Source of the DNA: Sclerodactyla briareus
Taxonomy: Eukaryota > Echinodermata > Holothuroidea > Dendrochirotida > Sclerodactylidae
Direction of reading: 5' to 3'
DNA length: 64,000 nucleotides
Assembly (NCBI GenBank): GCA_026419785.1
Contig: JAODTK010004777.1
Coordinates: forward strand, 310,001-374,000
Part shown: in pieces, positions 24,081 to 36,493 of the stretch
Layout of the letters: each line of letters starts with the position of its first letter
How positions within the stretch are numbered: the first letter of the stretch is position 1
Notes under the pieces: model-generated
Told to the model about the DNA's origin: nothing
What the model saw: the letters and a program-made list of their open reading frames with translations, nothing else
Databases searched by the model: none
Program-made: the position numbers and the translations under genes

Positions 24081-27000
24081 CTGCACATGTAAAAACGAGC
24101 ACACGAATGAAGTATAACTAGCAATTAAGTCAAGTCCGCCAAAGCGCATAACCGGACAAGGATTCGACAACAACCTGCGTTCTTGGAGATACCACCCCGG
24201 GGCTGATCGGCGTTTCAAAGTAACAACTCGTAAATCCTCGGGCGTAATCTTTCACAGATAGAAGTTTGCACCTTCATCGCCGCTTGGTCACAACCTTTTT
24301 TTATTTAGAGTGAGCGATCTCGAATCTTATGTTTGTTCTGGGTTTGAAGATTACCCTGTCCAACATTCTGGTTTTGGGACTTGACCATGGCCGTCACGGG
24401 TTTAATTCCGTTGCCGCACCCGGACACCACACATAACAACAGTGGATTCCATTTGTGAAATCTTCGTTCCGGTCGCAGAACAACTTCGGGATCACCCAGT
24501 TACTCGTCGGATGCCTCACCTAAATATTCAGCCGGTATTCTATTCTAAGACAAACAAGACTGTTCTCATACATGAGGGTTCCACGCTAACGCAAGTGGCT
24601 TCTCCAAGATACATGGCTATGAATCATGCCATAACCTCTGCGCAGTTTCATTCATAGGTCATCATTTTCTGAAATCCCACAAATGTGAAATCTAGCCCCA
24701 TATTCGAAAGACTAAGGAACCCGGCCTAAACAATTAACGTACCTCGATCCTATGTATTCATACGATACGTCAATACTTTGTTCCACTCCTTGTGGAAGGA
24801 TCTATACTTTATATGCTTAAGTTACCGTGCAGCCATCTAGGCACCACCTGTTATTCAACCACCATACGGAACAAGAGGGAGCATTTGAATTGCTGTCAGG
24901 GGTCTGGGTGCTGAATTCCAAGAATAATTGAAGGACGATCAATGCGACCAGGGCTCCTCGATAAAGCTTACTTGGCTTACTGAATCCGTAGCATTCAAAT
25001 CGAATAGAAAAATCTAATCGATTACTCCAAGCATCACATGCCGCATTCAGCATACGCACCTATGGAATTCTAGCTTGAGACAAGAATTTCAGCGTATGCT
25101 GTGTGTGGTATGAATGGGAAATCACACTTTTGCGTGAGAAAATTATTTTTCAGAAGGGATTCAACTGAAAAATGAGGTGGATGGGTCAGAATTATCAGTA
25201 GCAAAAACGACCAAGGACTTTAAATCAATCCATACAACGAATTGCCGTGTTGCAGTTCCCAATACTACACACTGTTCATTCCGTTTTTGTTGGAATTATT
25301 TCATGCCGCTACGGAACGTGTCTCCCTTATGCAAATTTATGCCAATGAATTGCATCCTATTAAAACCCCATCGCATGTATTTAACTCGCATGATCTGCCA
25401 ATAACGATTCCAATACCCATAGCCCCATGATTAACGATTGATATTATACTGATCATACAAACCACGCATAAATAATTACTGTTGTGTAGTTCATAATCAA
25501 ACTGATGTTGGTGAAGGAACATACATTATATCAGTAACGATGTAACAACTGAAAGAGGTTAGGGAACTCTCGTTAGTTATCAACTGTGGGGCTATGGAAA
25601 TCAGTTGTATAAAAAAAAAAAATAAGACAACGATGCCGCATCACCACGAATAGGATAGGCCTATATAAGATATTCATTTCCACATGAAGGCAGCCAGCGT
25701 CTGTATGAAGGAGCTGTTATGGGCTTTCCGTATCATCATAAAGTCTATTGGAATTCATCTGACGACGGTCATTTAGTATTGGTGGTGTGGAAGTTTGCTT
25801 AGGGGAACGGGTCTACGTGTAACGGGTAACATTCAGGCATTGCATCAAACCTAATTACCTTACTCTGTAAGAATTCTAGAGAAACATTCTTTGGAAATAA
25901 TTTTACCAACCCCTTAAAGTTTGACTCTTCGACGTACCGGACGTGCCTAGGCCTGCTAACGCATCTATGAGCCAGTGGATGTCAAAAAGAAAGAATTCTG
26001 TGCTCCTGCATGCACGTGGAGACACATTTACTAAGTGAAGGCCATTCTACAATGCGCGCTCTCGCTCGTAACTCCGCATTTTGGATCACAAGAACAATAT
26101 AAAGTGCCAAAAAGGTTTATCGCATATGGATACATTAGGTAATATAGAATAGTCGCCATGGAAAAATAGGGAAAAATAGGCTTTGAAAACTGTTTAACGA
26201 TTTAGTCTATGTTGGATTTACCTGACGCTATTGAGTCCTCATCCTCTCTTTCTTCGTAGCCGTTAGGTGACGGGGAGATTTCAGTATGCTACGATTCATC
26301 TTATGATAGGCAAGTGTAACCCGTTAACTGATATTATGTGAACTAGAGAGGGGTGTGTGGAGTACTCACTGCCTCTTGGACCACTGCGCGGGTTTATCCA
26401 CAGAACGTGCATCGTAACAGTCTAATCTTCCTAGTGATGCTAAGATCTTTTTGATTTGGGTGTGACTGCGACTGGATAAGGGCAGAAAAACGTACATTGT
26501 AGAGCAATGAAAAGAGAAGGTATGTTTAGTCGGAATTTGGAAAGGGGCGGGGTGGGAAGGCCAACTGGCGAATCTGCTGCCAAATCGCTGTTCGTTCAGG
26601 ATGAGGTTTATATAATTGTATACTGTAGTAGGTATAGTAGGTCTTACTCACTTTGAGCATCCGAAAGACCTCGGCGGGACAGTTATATTTGAATAAACAA
26701 AAAAAAATAACAGTAATAATTATCTTGCAATTCACAAACGAAAGTTACACGCCACATGTTAACATCCGACGAGACCAACACACATTAACAAGGTTAGTGG
26801 AATTAACGATCTCAGCGTACATCCCATTCCAAAACGCGAACACGCTGAAGTTTCAAACGGTTCACAAAGACATAGTTAGTTATCTGGTTTTAGGGCTAAG
26901 TGGGTTATTGAACACGTCACCCGCGTTTCGTTTGATAGAATTTGAGACATCGGGAAATTCGTTGTGAGTTTAGGATAAAACCGATACCGTATGTAACCTA

Positions 27001-27214
27001 CATACCAATGGTGCGGTTTTAGCTCAAACCGCAAAAATGTACCAAGAGGAAATGTGGTAAATGTTCAAGATCGTGAGGGCAAGAAGGCAGTTTCAAACAA
27101 TAGGCTATTGTGCCCCTGTAACGACATTTGACCATTGATCTTCATATGCACAGATGTCAATCGCAGTCAAAACCTGTTACTCAGTGGGTTGGTCAGCGTC
27201 CATATGAATGACCA
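24081..27214. other. No supported gene
   Basis: Exon-like hints only: an acceptor-like AATTATTTTTCAG at about 25141-25153 is followed by a plus-strand open stretch of about 80 codons to 25404, and a 104-codon frame lies at 26653-26967. Neither has recognisable domains. A short A11 run is at 25611. Confidence 0.35.
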
Positions 27215-28885
27215 ATGAGAGAGAAAAAGGCAAATGTCAACAGTGGCTTCTGTGTCACTTTAATGACCCATGAGGTTGACCTTCATATGGTCAATGTGGT
27301 TCCAAAGTCGATGAACATGGGGTCCAAGTTTGTTCAGCAAATATCGAAGAAGACTGTTGCTTCTTTTCATCAGATGACTGTTCTAATTTGCTTAATTTCT
27401 AAAGGACACTATATGATGTCGCAGCCAAAAAATCTGCAAAATCGAGCTGAAAAAAAAGAACATTATGACACATGATTCAAGAAAACTTAATCGCTACTTG
27501 AAGGAGAGATACAATGCTGAAAATTATAACATAATGACCATAGTACCCCGTTAATGACCTTGACATGACTTCCAAAGTCAAACCTGTCTCAGGGTCAATT
27601 AACAGGTTTCCAAGTTCGGTGGACACCCGTCCCAGAATCAACGGTTTAGGGGCCAGAAAGGCAATTGTCGACCAAATAGGAAGAGTAGATCGGCGTAGTG
27701 CCCACGGGATCCTCGGACCAAAAATTCTTTGAAAGCCTGTAGGTATGGCAATTCCCTAATTACCATATCAGAAATCAGCACTTGCACCAAAATTTGTTGG
27801 GGAGGCAAATCATTTTTACGTGATTGCACATGATGGGCCCTCAGGTTCCACCACACCACGGCGTCCTCACGGTCCAAAATTTCTGGAACCCTGTGGAAAG
27901 GTACGGCTATCAGACCATCAATTTGACCGAACATCAACACTGACTTGTGCATCAAAATGTGCCGAAGCATTTCGTGTGCTTTCACATGAATGGGCCCTAG
28001 GGCCTCACATTGGTCCTGAGCCAGAGGTTTCGCAACAACCCCTGATGACCACTAACCAAGAGGTATTCCTGTAATTTCAAGAAAATCAATTGGACCTTGT
28101 GGGAAGCGATGCCTTTCAAGTACCAATGTGTGAATGGGCTTCTGGAATTTCATAACATGGGTCCATCGGGCCCAATTGGGACCTTGGATGAAAAAATCCT
28201 GACCACCCCAGAGGTATGGCTGTATACCATCATTATGACCAAATTCACCTCTGTGCACCAAACCTTGTAAGAGGAGGAGCATTTTTTCATACTCCACATG
28301 ATGGGCCCGTCGGACCCACACTGAGCCCTTGTGTCCTAACTTCCTGGACACCCTGAAATATGGCATTAGACCTCATTATGACTGCACATCAGCACTGTGC
28401 AACTACATTTGCAGGATAAACAAGATTTGGTGGTAGTTTACATAATGGGCCCTATGGCCCAAATAGGGCCCTGGGCCCCAAATTCCTGAACACCCCAATG
28501 GCCCTCTACCCTGAAACAATACGTGTAACTTAGGAAAATAAATTGACCTTTGTGGGAGGATATGCCTTAAGTAACCATTGTGTGCAATTCATAAGATGGG
28601 GCCCTCTGGCCCAAGTTCGACCCTGGACCAAAAAATTCCTGAACACCCCGAAGATACAGCTGATAGCCATCACTATGACCGAACATCAGCGTGGTGTACC
28701 ACAATTTGTAGGAGAGACCATTTTAAATTTACACAATGGCCTATGATGCCCTTTTTATGACCTTTGACTTGAACCTCCACCAGTCATACTGTCCCATGGG
28801 TCAATGGACATTGTATCCAAGTTGGTCGACATCCTTACAGATGACTGTTCTGAGGACCCGAAAGGCAATTGTTGACACACTGGGT
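27215..28885. repeat. Diverged tandem array of about 150 bp with TGACC-rich flanks
   Basis: Between 27820 and 28760 a unit with ATGATGGGCCC, CCAAAAATTCCTGAACACCCC, TATGACCGAACATCAGC and GTGCACCAAAATTTGTAGGAG recurs at intervals of about 140-168 bp (anchors near 27831, 27990, 28158, 28298, 28442, 28592, 28733). The array is flanked by homologous segments: 27592-27675 and 28797-28882 share GGGTCAAT, CCAAGTT, GACA and AAAGGCAATTGT, and a third, weaker one lies at 27290-27400. The whole resembles a larger repeat with an internally amplified middle. The 115- and 104-codon minus-strand frames here have no domain. Confidence 0.75.
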
Positions 28886-28887
28886 TG

Positions 28888-28938
28888 ATAGATAGATCGA
28901 TGATAGATAGATAATAGATAGATAGATAGATAGATAGA
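28888..28938. repeat. (GATA)n microsatellite
   Basis: About eleven GATA units with two interruptions, directly after the flank of the 150-bp array. Confidence 0.9.
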
Positions 28939-31878
28939 AGAGAGACATGCATTCTTCCAATAGCTCAACCAGCATAGCTGTTTTTAGGTAAAAAGATAAT
29001 AAATTTTTCGGAAACAGCTACACTAAAGTTAAAGGTACGCGGGAAGTTAACTCAATTTCAGTCTCGGATCCCAGTATCTGCTAATCACCATTTCCTCCTT
29101 TACATTGGATGGGTCTCAAATATACAGTGAATCGAAAGAGGCCGAGGCCAACCAAAGGGCATTCTAATTATGCCTATTATTTTACAGCTCCATAGTGTAG
29201 AAATCAATGTGGCTCTAAACGAACGGTCTTTCAGCAAAAACCAAATGCTGGAAGGTTGGGATCATCAATAATACCGGACGGCTGCAACACACGATCTCGA
29301 ATTACCCAAGTGACCAGTTCCAATGCGCAGATTGATTGTTCCGGAAGCGTCACAAAAAGGCTATTGTAGGTAACCAGCCAGCCTTACATGATGTGGAAAC
29401 TGAATAATATTTATGATTGCATCACTCGTGGGAAGCTATGGATATCGAGAAAGAATTGCCTTCTAGACCTCTATGCGGAAAGTCCAGTTCCTAATAATAT
29501 GTGTTTTCTTCGCTGAAGATGTCAAGATGTATTTTCTGTGCTGTCAGGCATATTCGTTAAAATTGGTTTGGTGTTGTGACTGAAGCGAGGTGAACTATCA
29601 TGGAATGTAACTGATGGTTAAGGTGGAATCCGTAAATGCGGATGTGGTATAATAATAAAAATAAAATAAAATAATAAAAATTAATATTAAAACGGAATCA
29701 GACAAAAGGACGAGTCTTCCATATTGTGTAGCTAAGATATCGACGACCTAACATGCGTTAAATTATTTCCAGGCACACTCTCCATAAATAGCAATTCAAT
29801 TGGCATGTCATAGTGAGTGTTCTCATATGTTGTATCGATTTGAGGAAATGGGGATGGGGGCAGAATTTATTTCCAATAGATGGAGCGAGCACTGCGTGGA
29901 AAAAATAACCGGGGTGGATTCTATCTCCGCATCAGGCCAAGAACGTCCGTATACATAGTCTCCTGCATTTCTACGGTTTCCTAACCAGTATCACGCATAC
30001 ATTTTTATCTAACTTTATTCGCTTCTGTAGCAACGTAACAATTCGGTTTTTAAATTCATACCGCACCCCACCAAGCAATAATTCAGGCAAGCATTCGATA
30101 TTTCACCATGGTCCTTTTTTTTTTGGCTTCATCGATTGTTTGTTTCGGACTTTCCAGTGGGCTAACAAGTAAAGTAACCAGGGCTTGTAATACGATTTTA
30201 GGACGAAAGCGAATGAATATCCAGGCCATTCTACCAAAAGCCACAGGAATCCATGACAACTGTCCGTTAGTGACTACGTCAGTCCGTATTTATATTACTA
30301 TTGTAATGATTATAGTAATGAATTCCGCCGTTCGACTTCTCATGTCTCTCATTTCCCCAGAACAGATCCTTTTTTGCCCTCCAACCTCCTGCCTACCTAA
30401 CTAACCAATTCCCTGGATGTTTTGTAATATCCATGGGAGTGGGCGGTAGCCACAGTCATTGGAATCACTCCACCAACGAGCTCACTGCACTGCGCCGACT
30501 GAACTCCGAGTGCACTGCTTCTGTCGGCAACATATACAACTCCTGTATAAAAAGATAATGTCGTGCGTCTTAAGATTAATACGATAAATTCTACATATCC
30601 GAAAAATTTTAAACATTCCAGCTATGACCCATGAAGACCTCGTGGACAATAAAAAGAAAAACTTTGCGCGTAGGATACTGTTGACGAATATGTCAGAATC
30701 CACCCTCCCGATGTCAAATGCACAACATAATAATTCCAACTTCTGGAGTAGCGAGCAAGCTAAGGGCGCATTTTCCTGCATGGGTGGCGCAAATTCACCG
30801 TCAAAATGTGATGGGGAGGAGATTGTCCCCCTAGTTTCCCCCCTGTATCAGCCCCTAAGTTCAGAATTATAATAATTGAATATATGATATACTGTTTATC
30901 TGATTCAAATCCAAATCATCAAGATTTCGAACGCGACGAGATACATATTGCCGCCGTACGCCATCCCCGATGAATCGACTCAAAACAGAAAGAGTTGCAG
31001 ACCGTGGAGGAAAATCGACTAGATCATAGACGATATGACCAATGGTGACGACAGCCCATTGAAGTACATCTTGAGGGCATTCTGCTGGACCAACTGTACG
31101 ACTGTACACCTCCAGCCCATAATCGAGACCGTTTGCGGCGGCACATCATGGCTGAGGGTCAGCTACAACTGGCTCTGAAAGATACGGATATCCTGAACCA
31201 GTCGGTGGAGAGCCTGACGGCACTTGCTGTACCACCACTACCACAGCATTGGACGTCGACAAGACACATAGGCAAAGTTTCGGCCTTTCCGACTGGGTTA
31301 AGAAGAATTACTGCGCTGAATAACTTAATTAACGAAGGCTTGTGTTGAATCCACATGATAAAGCTCTTCATCGTTGAGTCCATTGCCCTCGAGTCATTCT
31401 ATTGCTGGATGCAACCCTTGATGCGCTCTCATTGGGAGAGTGGAATCAGTAACCTATGCAATCAAATCAAGAAAGCGAGTTATCGCCGGGGCTCATCTAC
31501 GATCGATACGGCCTGGATTCCTGGATGGGTTTCACTTGCGTCCATGAACTCGTAGTCCCATCATATCAAATCCTAACATCGTTACGATTTCTTCTCCTAC
31601 AAATCAAATCAGGACTCGATGGAAACAGTTTCAATTTCACCATGCCTCTGGTTGTGAATTGTCACAAGATAGCAGTATTGCTATGAAATCTACCAATTGC
31701 TCACGATACTAGGCCTACAGACAATCAGACATAAACGTCGCGTATCGCGACGAAATGGCAATCGCATTTGCAATCTTTAAGAGATTTCCCCTTGTTTCCC
31801 GACCTGTAAGCTTCATTTGAAATATTCAAAATTGAGCAGCTTAAATCTTTGAAAGGGTTCCCGACATGTCGCCATGAT
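28939..31878. other. No supported gene
   Basis: An A/T patch (AATAAAA-rich) lies at 29650-29690. A plus-strand frame 30624-30872 follows an acceptor-like ACATTCCAG and has an ordinary hydrophilic composition, but a 99-codon antisense frame overlaps it and no family is recognisable. Minus-strand frame 30867-31109 likewise shows no recognisable domain. Confidence 0.35.
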
Positions 31879-31899
31879 ATATTATATATTATATATATA

Positions 31900-31969
<70 letters not shown>

Positions 31970-32004
31970 ATATATATAATATATATATCGATATATATAT
32001 AAAT
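31879..32004. repeat. (TA)n microsatellite
   Basis: A nearly pure TA run preceding the first copy of the duplicated block at 32.0 kb. It produces a meaningless Ile/Tyr frame. Confidence 0.92.
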
Positions 32005-32007
32005 ATT

Positions 32008-32305
32008 TCACAATATGGACGTGCACCCTTTTTGTGCACAAATCCTAGGTGTATCGTACAATGATGCAGGATTGCTATGGTATTCAGCTTTCCTTGGGTG
32101 ACAGAACCCTATTGTTTTGTTTGGACTAGAGTTCATTTTGCGAATTGGAATTAGACAAAATTGATGTTTTGGTTAATTTTTGCTTGTGAACACGATGACC
32201 CAAACCCCCTTCCTTGATGAATCAAAACCTCAACATTGATAATTGTATTCCCGGCACAATGTGTACATAAATTCATATTATTTTTGGTCAAGTCAAAATA
32301 ATATA
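32008..32305. repeat. About 300-bp block, tandem copy 1
   Basis: Contains ACGTGCACCCTTTTTGTGC, CAGCTTTCCTTGGGTGAC, GAACCCTATTGTTTTG, a GATGACCC block and TATTTTTGGTCAAGTC. Copy 2 at 32532-32825 carries the same landmarks in the same order. Differences are dominated by single-base indels. No frame stays open and the role is unknown. Confidence 0.92.
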
Positions 32306-32414
32306 TATATATATATACTAATTATATATATAATATATATATATATATAGATAAATTATTATCAAAGGGATATATATATATATATATTATATATATATAT
32401 ATATTATATATATA

Positions 32415-32451
<37 letters not shown>

Positions 32452-32531
32452 ATATATATATAATATAATATATATATACTATATATATATAATATATTAT
32501 ATATATTATAGATATATATATATATATATAT
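32306..32531. repeat. (TA)n spacer between the two block copies
   Basis: A long TA tract with short interruptions, of the same type that precedes copy 1 and follows copy 2, making a (TA)n-block-(TA)n-block-(TA)n structure. Confidence 0.92.
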
Positions 32532-32902
32532 TCACAATGACGTGTCACTTTTGCAAAATCGAGGTGTAATCGTACATGATGCAGGATTTGCTATTGTATG
32601 CAGCTTTCCTTGGGTGTACAAGAACCCTATTGTTTTGTGTTTGGACTAGATTCATTTTGCTAAATTGAAATTAGACAAAAGTGATGTTTTGTTGGGTCAG
32701 TTTGCCTTTGTGAAACGATGACCCAACCCCTCCTGATTGGATCAAAACCTCATCCTTGATAATGTATTCCCCACACTGTGTACACAATTCCCTATTATTT
32801 TTGGGTCAGTCAAAATAGCATATTATATAATATAAGATATATATATATTATATATTATATATATATATATATATATATCATCGTTATTATTATATATATA
32901 TA

Positions 32903-32944
<42 letters not shown>
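32532..32944. repeat. About 300-bp block, tandem copy 2, with trailing (TA)n
   Basis: The block (32532-32825) repeats the landmarks of copy 1 at an offset of about 523 bp: TGATGCAGGATTTGCTAT, CAGCTTTCCTTGGGTG, GAACCCTATTGTTTTG, ACGATGACCC, TATTTTTGGGTCAGTC. TA repeats follow from about 32826 to 32944. Confidence 0.92.
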
Positions 32945-32946
<2 letters not shown>

Positions 32947-33365
32947 AACGCACTCCAATCCAGTCATCTCACTACTCATACACAGGACCCAACGAGACTC
33001 TTATACGAATTCCAATCACCGCTAAACCCACTTATACAGGACCCCCCGAGGCACACGTCAGATGTCAAATTATCACATCACATAAGTATTTAACAGATCG
33101 TCGTCCACTATGACAAAAGTACTTCGTCATCTTGAGCTGGGCCCGACAACCCTTCAGTTGTATAATCGAACACCTTACCCGACTGACCCGAATCCGGAAA
33201 CGTCCTCGTATATACCCTCATCGACATCATCTTGAATCACTGTCACAGTTGTAGTGACAGTCTCTTCATTTCCATTCACGACCACTGAAAGCGGCGTGAC
33301 GATGTAGGAGTTCAGGTTCTCTGGCAGCACCTCCAACTCTGGTGGGGGAGGAAAATTTCATACTC
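32945..33365. other. No recognisable feature
   Basis: A small imperfect duplication (CATACACAGGACCCAACGAG near 32978 and TATACAGGACCCCCCGAG near 33034) is the only structure seen. Confidence 0.4.
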
Positions 33366-33369
33366 GTAT

Positions 33370-33620
33370 TTTGTCAATATTCCCAAGTTAGTTGACTCAT
33401 TACCGTCCACCGACAGGTGCATGCACTGTTGTGTATTGTTTGGTGTTTTCCCTGTATGGGATATAAACGCCAAGCTGGCAGGGGTCAGTATTGTACAAAT
33501 AACCCAGACCCCTATGCTCATGATCGAGGAATAACTGAAAGGTCACCGTCCGAGCGGGTCTCGAACCCACGGCCTCCTGGTTGGAAGTCACAGGTATTAA
33601 CCACTATAGACCGCTCACTC
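33370..33620 (-). mobile_element. tRNA-derived SINE, family B
   Basis: On the minus strand, an A-box-like CTATAGTGGTTAA (33597-33609) and a perfect B box GGGTTCGAGACCC (33557-33569) are correctly spaced. The head is followed by a body of about 190 bp (CATACAGGGAAAACACC and onward) unlike family A. The tRNA head would be transcribed from the minus strand. No second copy is seen here, so its boundaries are approximate. Confidence 0.65.
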
Positions 33621-34530
33621 GATTTTTCAATTGTAAGCCAGTGGGCCTAAACTAAAAAAAAATATTTTCCTCAGGATTACGATGACGGGATGCCCCGCGG
33701 TCCATCCCACCACTCTATGGTCACTGTTTAGTTGAGATTTTCCTCCAAATGACCTCAGATCTACGCTAAAACAATTCGGGTTCTCGTACTGGTTATCCCA
33801 AGACAGGGTGGAAGCTATCATCCATGATGTGCAAAGATAGATATCAAGCTCCAATCGAGCTCAAATTAGGGAGATAACAAGCACGCAATCAGTCTCGAAT
33901 TAGAGCGATATCAAGCACCAATCAAGCTCGAATTACGCGTGCAGGTTGCCGAAAAAGAAAGTCGCACAACGGGTGAAATAGTTACCAGGAACATTATATT
34001 GAAGCTTAAATACAAAGACATGCTTATTGATACCAAAACCAAAGTTAATGTAACGGTATGCGCACGTTTTTTTTTTTTCCTTCTTATGGGCGCAGACAAG
34101 CAAAGGTTTAAACCTACGATGAGGCCCGCTTGTGAACGAATTGAGAGAGCTTTGAAAGAGTAGTGAGAGACAGCTTGTTGATTCTAAAGACTGGAAAACT
34201 GAAGGTTTGTCAGGCAGAGGGAAAACAGACTAGATGCAAATCATTCAAAGGCGGAGGCATGCTGGCTTGCATCCGAGTCACCCACCCGGGATGGGATGAA
34301 GGGTGGAGGCATATAGAGCCTCACCGCGGAGGAGCAATGTCCAAAGATGTTGATGCGTGTGTGAGCGACACATCTACAATAACTCTGATAGCCTTGTACT
34401 GTATCTTAGCAAGATTTCAATGACTGTCGGAGGGGCTCCTCCTCCCCAAACATGGGGATATTATATAGATCTCTGTCGCTGCTGTGCTTGACCCTGTCTA
34501 ATATCTCCTTACTTACTCGTCCGATTTCCG
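33621..34530. other. No recognisable feature
   Basis: Small internal similarities (AAGCTCCAATCGAGCTC near 33848 and AAGCACCAATCAAGCTCG near 33914) suggest a 65-bp local duplication. Frames at 33939-34163 and 34163-34423 are open but unrecognised, and there is no RT sequence upstream of the GIY-YIG fragment. Confidence 0.4.
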
Positions 34531-34533
34531 GTT

Positions 34534-34850
34534 TTGTTGGGTGAATCGCGGTCTCATATTGGGCTTGGTCGGAGGGAATTTAAGGCTAGGTATAATAACC
34601 ACACTAAATCCTTTCGCCACAGACGCTACTCACTAGATACTGAGCTGTTCCAGGGTGTGTGGGAGCTTAAGGACATGGGGGCTTTCCTACGCATGGCTGG
34701 GAAATCGTCAAAAAAAAATCGAACACACCATAGCGAGCATCAGGCTATGTAACTTGTGCACCGAAGAAAAACTCGCCATTCTTCTCAGCCGTAACATAAT
34801 CAATAAGCGCTCAGAGCTCATATGCGAGACTTGCCGCCACCGTAGAACGT
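34534..34850 (+). pseudogene. Penelope-like element fragment: GIY-YIG endonuclease domain
   Basis: Two overlapping plus-strand frames together show the C-terminal GIY-YIG endonuclease of Penelope-like retroelements. The first (34534-34752) gives SHIGLGRREFKARYNNHTKS and VWELKDMGA; the YIGL strand is written HIGL, and the R...YNNH and WELK landmarks are intact. The second frame (from 34655) gives LCNLCTEEKLAILLS, NKRSELI and CRHRR (to about 34845), the Cys-rich end typical of these domains. The frame switch in the 34680-34750 region is near an A8 run (34710-34717), a likely indel site. In this family the domain lies after the RT and makes the nick for target-primed insertion. No RT is present upstream, so this is a truncated, inactive copy. 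Confidence 0.82.
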
Positions 34851-34876
34851 CCCCAGAATGGACTAGGAGCAAATTA

Positions 34877-34937
34877 GGGCCCATGGTCAGTCAGTCGCCT
34901 ACACGGCGTGAAACGCGGTGTCGCGGCCAAGCTTGGT
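34877..34937 (+). ncRNA. Possible degenerate hammerhead ribozyme motif
   Basis: About 40 bp after the GIY-YIG fragment lies CAGTCAG (34888-34894), in the place of the CTGATGA box. It is followed by a perfect 4-bp hairpin CGCC/GGCG (34896-34899 with 34905-34908), then GAAAC (34910-34914), GCGGT, and GTC (34920-34922). The AC/GT closure of a two-pair stem III with a five-base loop fits the minimal hammerheads known in Penelope-like elements. Defects: the CTGATGA box is altered, one base seems missing before GAAA, and stem I pairs poorly. It would be inactive as written. Confidence 0.35.
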
Positions 34938-34955
34938 ATATACACACATATATAG

Positions 34956-35000
<45 letters not shown>

Positions 35001-35046
35001 TCTATATATAATATACTATATATATCCAGTATATATGATATATATC
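34938..35046. repeat. (TA)n microsatellite
   Basis: A TA-rich run directly after the Penelope-like remnant; such elements often end in or insert next to simple repeats. It creates an artefactual Ile/Tyr extension of the preceding frame. Confidence 0.9.
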
Positions 35047-36493
35047 TCCTGGGGTGCCCATCCACGAATCCCCGAGCGTCCCATATTTATTTTTCTTTGA
35101 TTGGTAGTCAAAAGGTAATGCCGAACCTCTTTTTCCACTTCCTTACTGTACAGTCTACGCAGACGATCTCATTTTCAACTCAGCCCCATGTCCTCGTTGA
35201 CTACCTTCCTGCCGTTTCGCGAATTTAATTGGGTTCCCTGGAACGCAACAAGAAGAAAGAACGAATATTTCAAACATCTATCTTTGGAAAGAAAAAAACA
35301 AAATGCTGACCATTTTGCTAATTTGACAGACCTCGCCCGATTTATTCGATTATTCTGGTAATCATCGGATTTCGGGAAAATCTGATATTTTTGACTATTT
35401 GCTACGGGTCAGTGGCGTACCCACGGGGGGGGGTGGGTCTAACCCCAAGTGGCCCCCGTTCAACCAATATTTTTTACACAAAACTGTTTTTGTGCAGTTT
35501 CAAATCTTTGGTAGACGCGCTGTTACGGGTACTAGGATGCATCATTTATATCATTCCGAAAAAAATTTTAACGGAATATTGAGTCGACTACACGGGCGGG
35601 GCTCCGCCCAACCTAGGTGTCGTTAGTTTGTGCAAACAGAGAAAATACCATTTTTAATATTCGTAAATACAAGCCCCTCCGAAATGGTCGCGAACCACAT
35701 ATAAAGTACAAGTTTTGTTACCACGTATTAGCGAAGAAACCGATCACTGCACTCTGTAAGGTTCGTTCCACTGGTCAGCAACAATGAGTAATTCAAACTT
35801 CTAAGATATCAGCGAATTTAGATTTCACTTCGCGAATAAACGGTGGATTTACCGTAAACCGATTCCTTACACAAACATTTTGTACACATAAACTGATAAG
35901 TGTCTCAGATGACAGCATACTTTTGATTCCGGTATTTGACGCAGTCCATTATTCACGAGTATTCATCGTTGAACAATACACGATAACGTGGTAATGCCAA
36001 ATACCCTCATCGCTGGCATCTTTTGCTCCTCAATTTCCAATGAGGCGAACTGAGCTTTTTGGTTTGTTTTAAACTCCTAGGTTGATTTGTTTTCACATGT
36101 TCCATGCGTTTCAATATTGTGTGCATGGGCGTCAATCTAGTCGACAAGTAGCCGCTACAGCATGGTTGGACCACCCTGCGCCACTACCTCTCCAGATATG
36201 TAAATGTGCCGACGTCCAATGTTTTTATGAGGATTTCATTGTATTATAGGCTCTATCTAGGTAATTTTCGAAAAATATTTTGTACCAACTCTAGAAACGT
36301 GTTGTGCAAGTGCCCGATGAGAGCCCAATTCAAGAGTGTTCAGATTTAACTCTAAAAACGCATGGCTCGTTTCCTGTATTCGGTTTGACTGATTTTTCTC
36401 GAAATGTTCTCCCCCCAATGGCGGCGCTCGTTGAGCTACCTGTTGGGCGCTGCCTGAATCGGGAAACGGGTCCTAGTTTTGTATGTGTTATGG
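35047..36493. other. Mostly unannotated, with a GGCGTACCCACGGGGG fragment
   Basis: At 35412-35440 GTGGCGTACCCACGG followed by a G run resembles the ends of the G/C-tract repeats at 15.3, 16.5 and 55.3 kb. A 96-codon plus-strand frame (36304-36594) runs into the MITE and has no recognisable domain. Confidence 0.35.
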
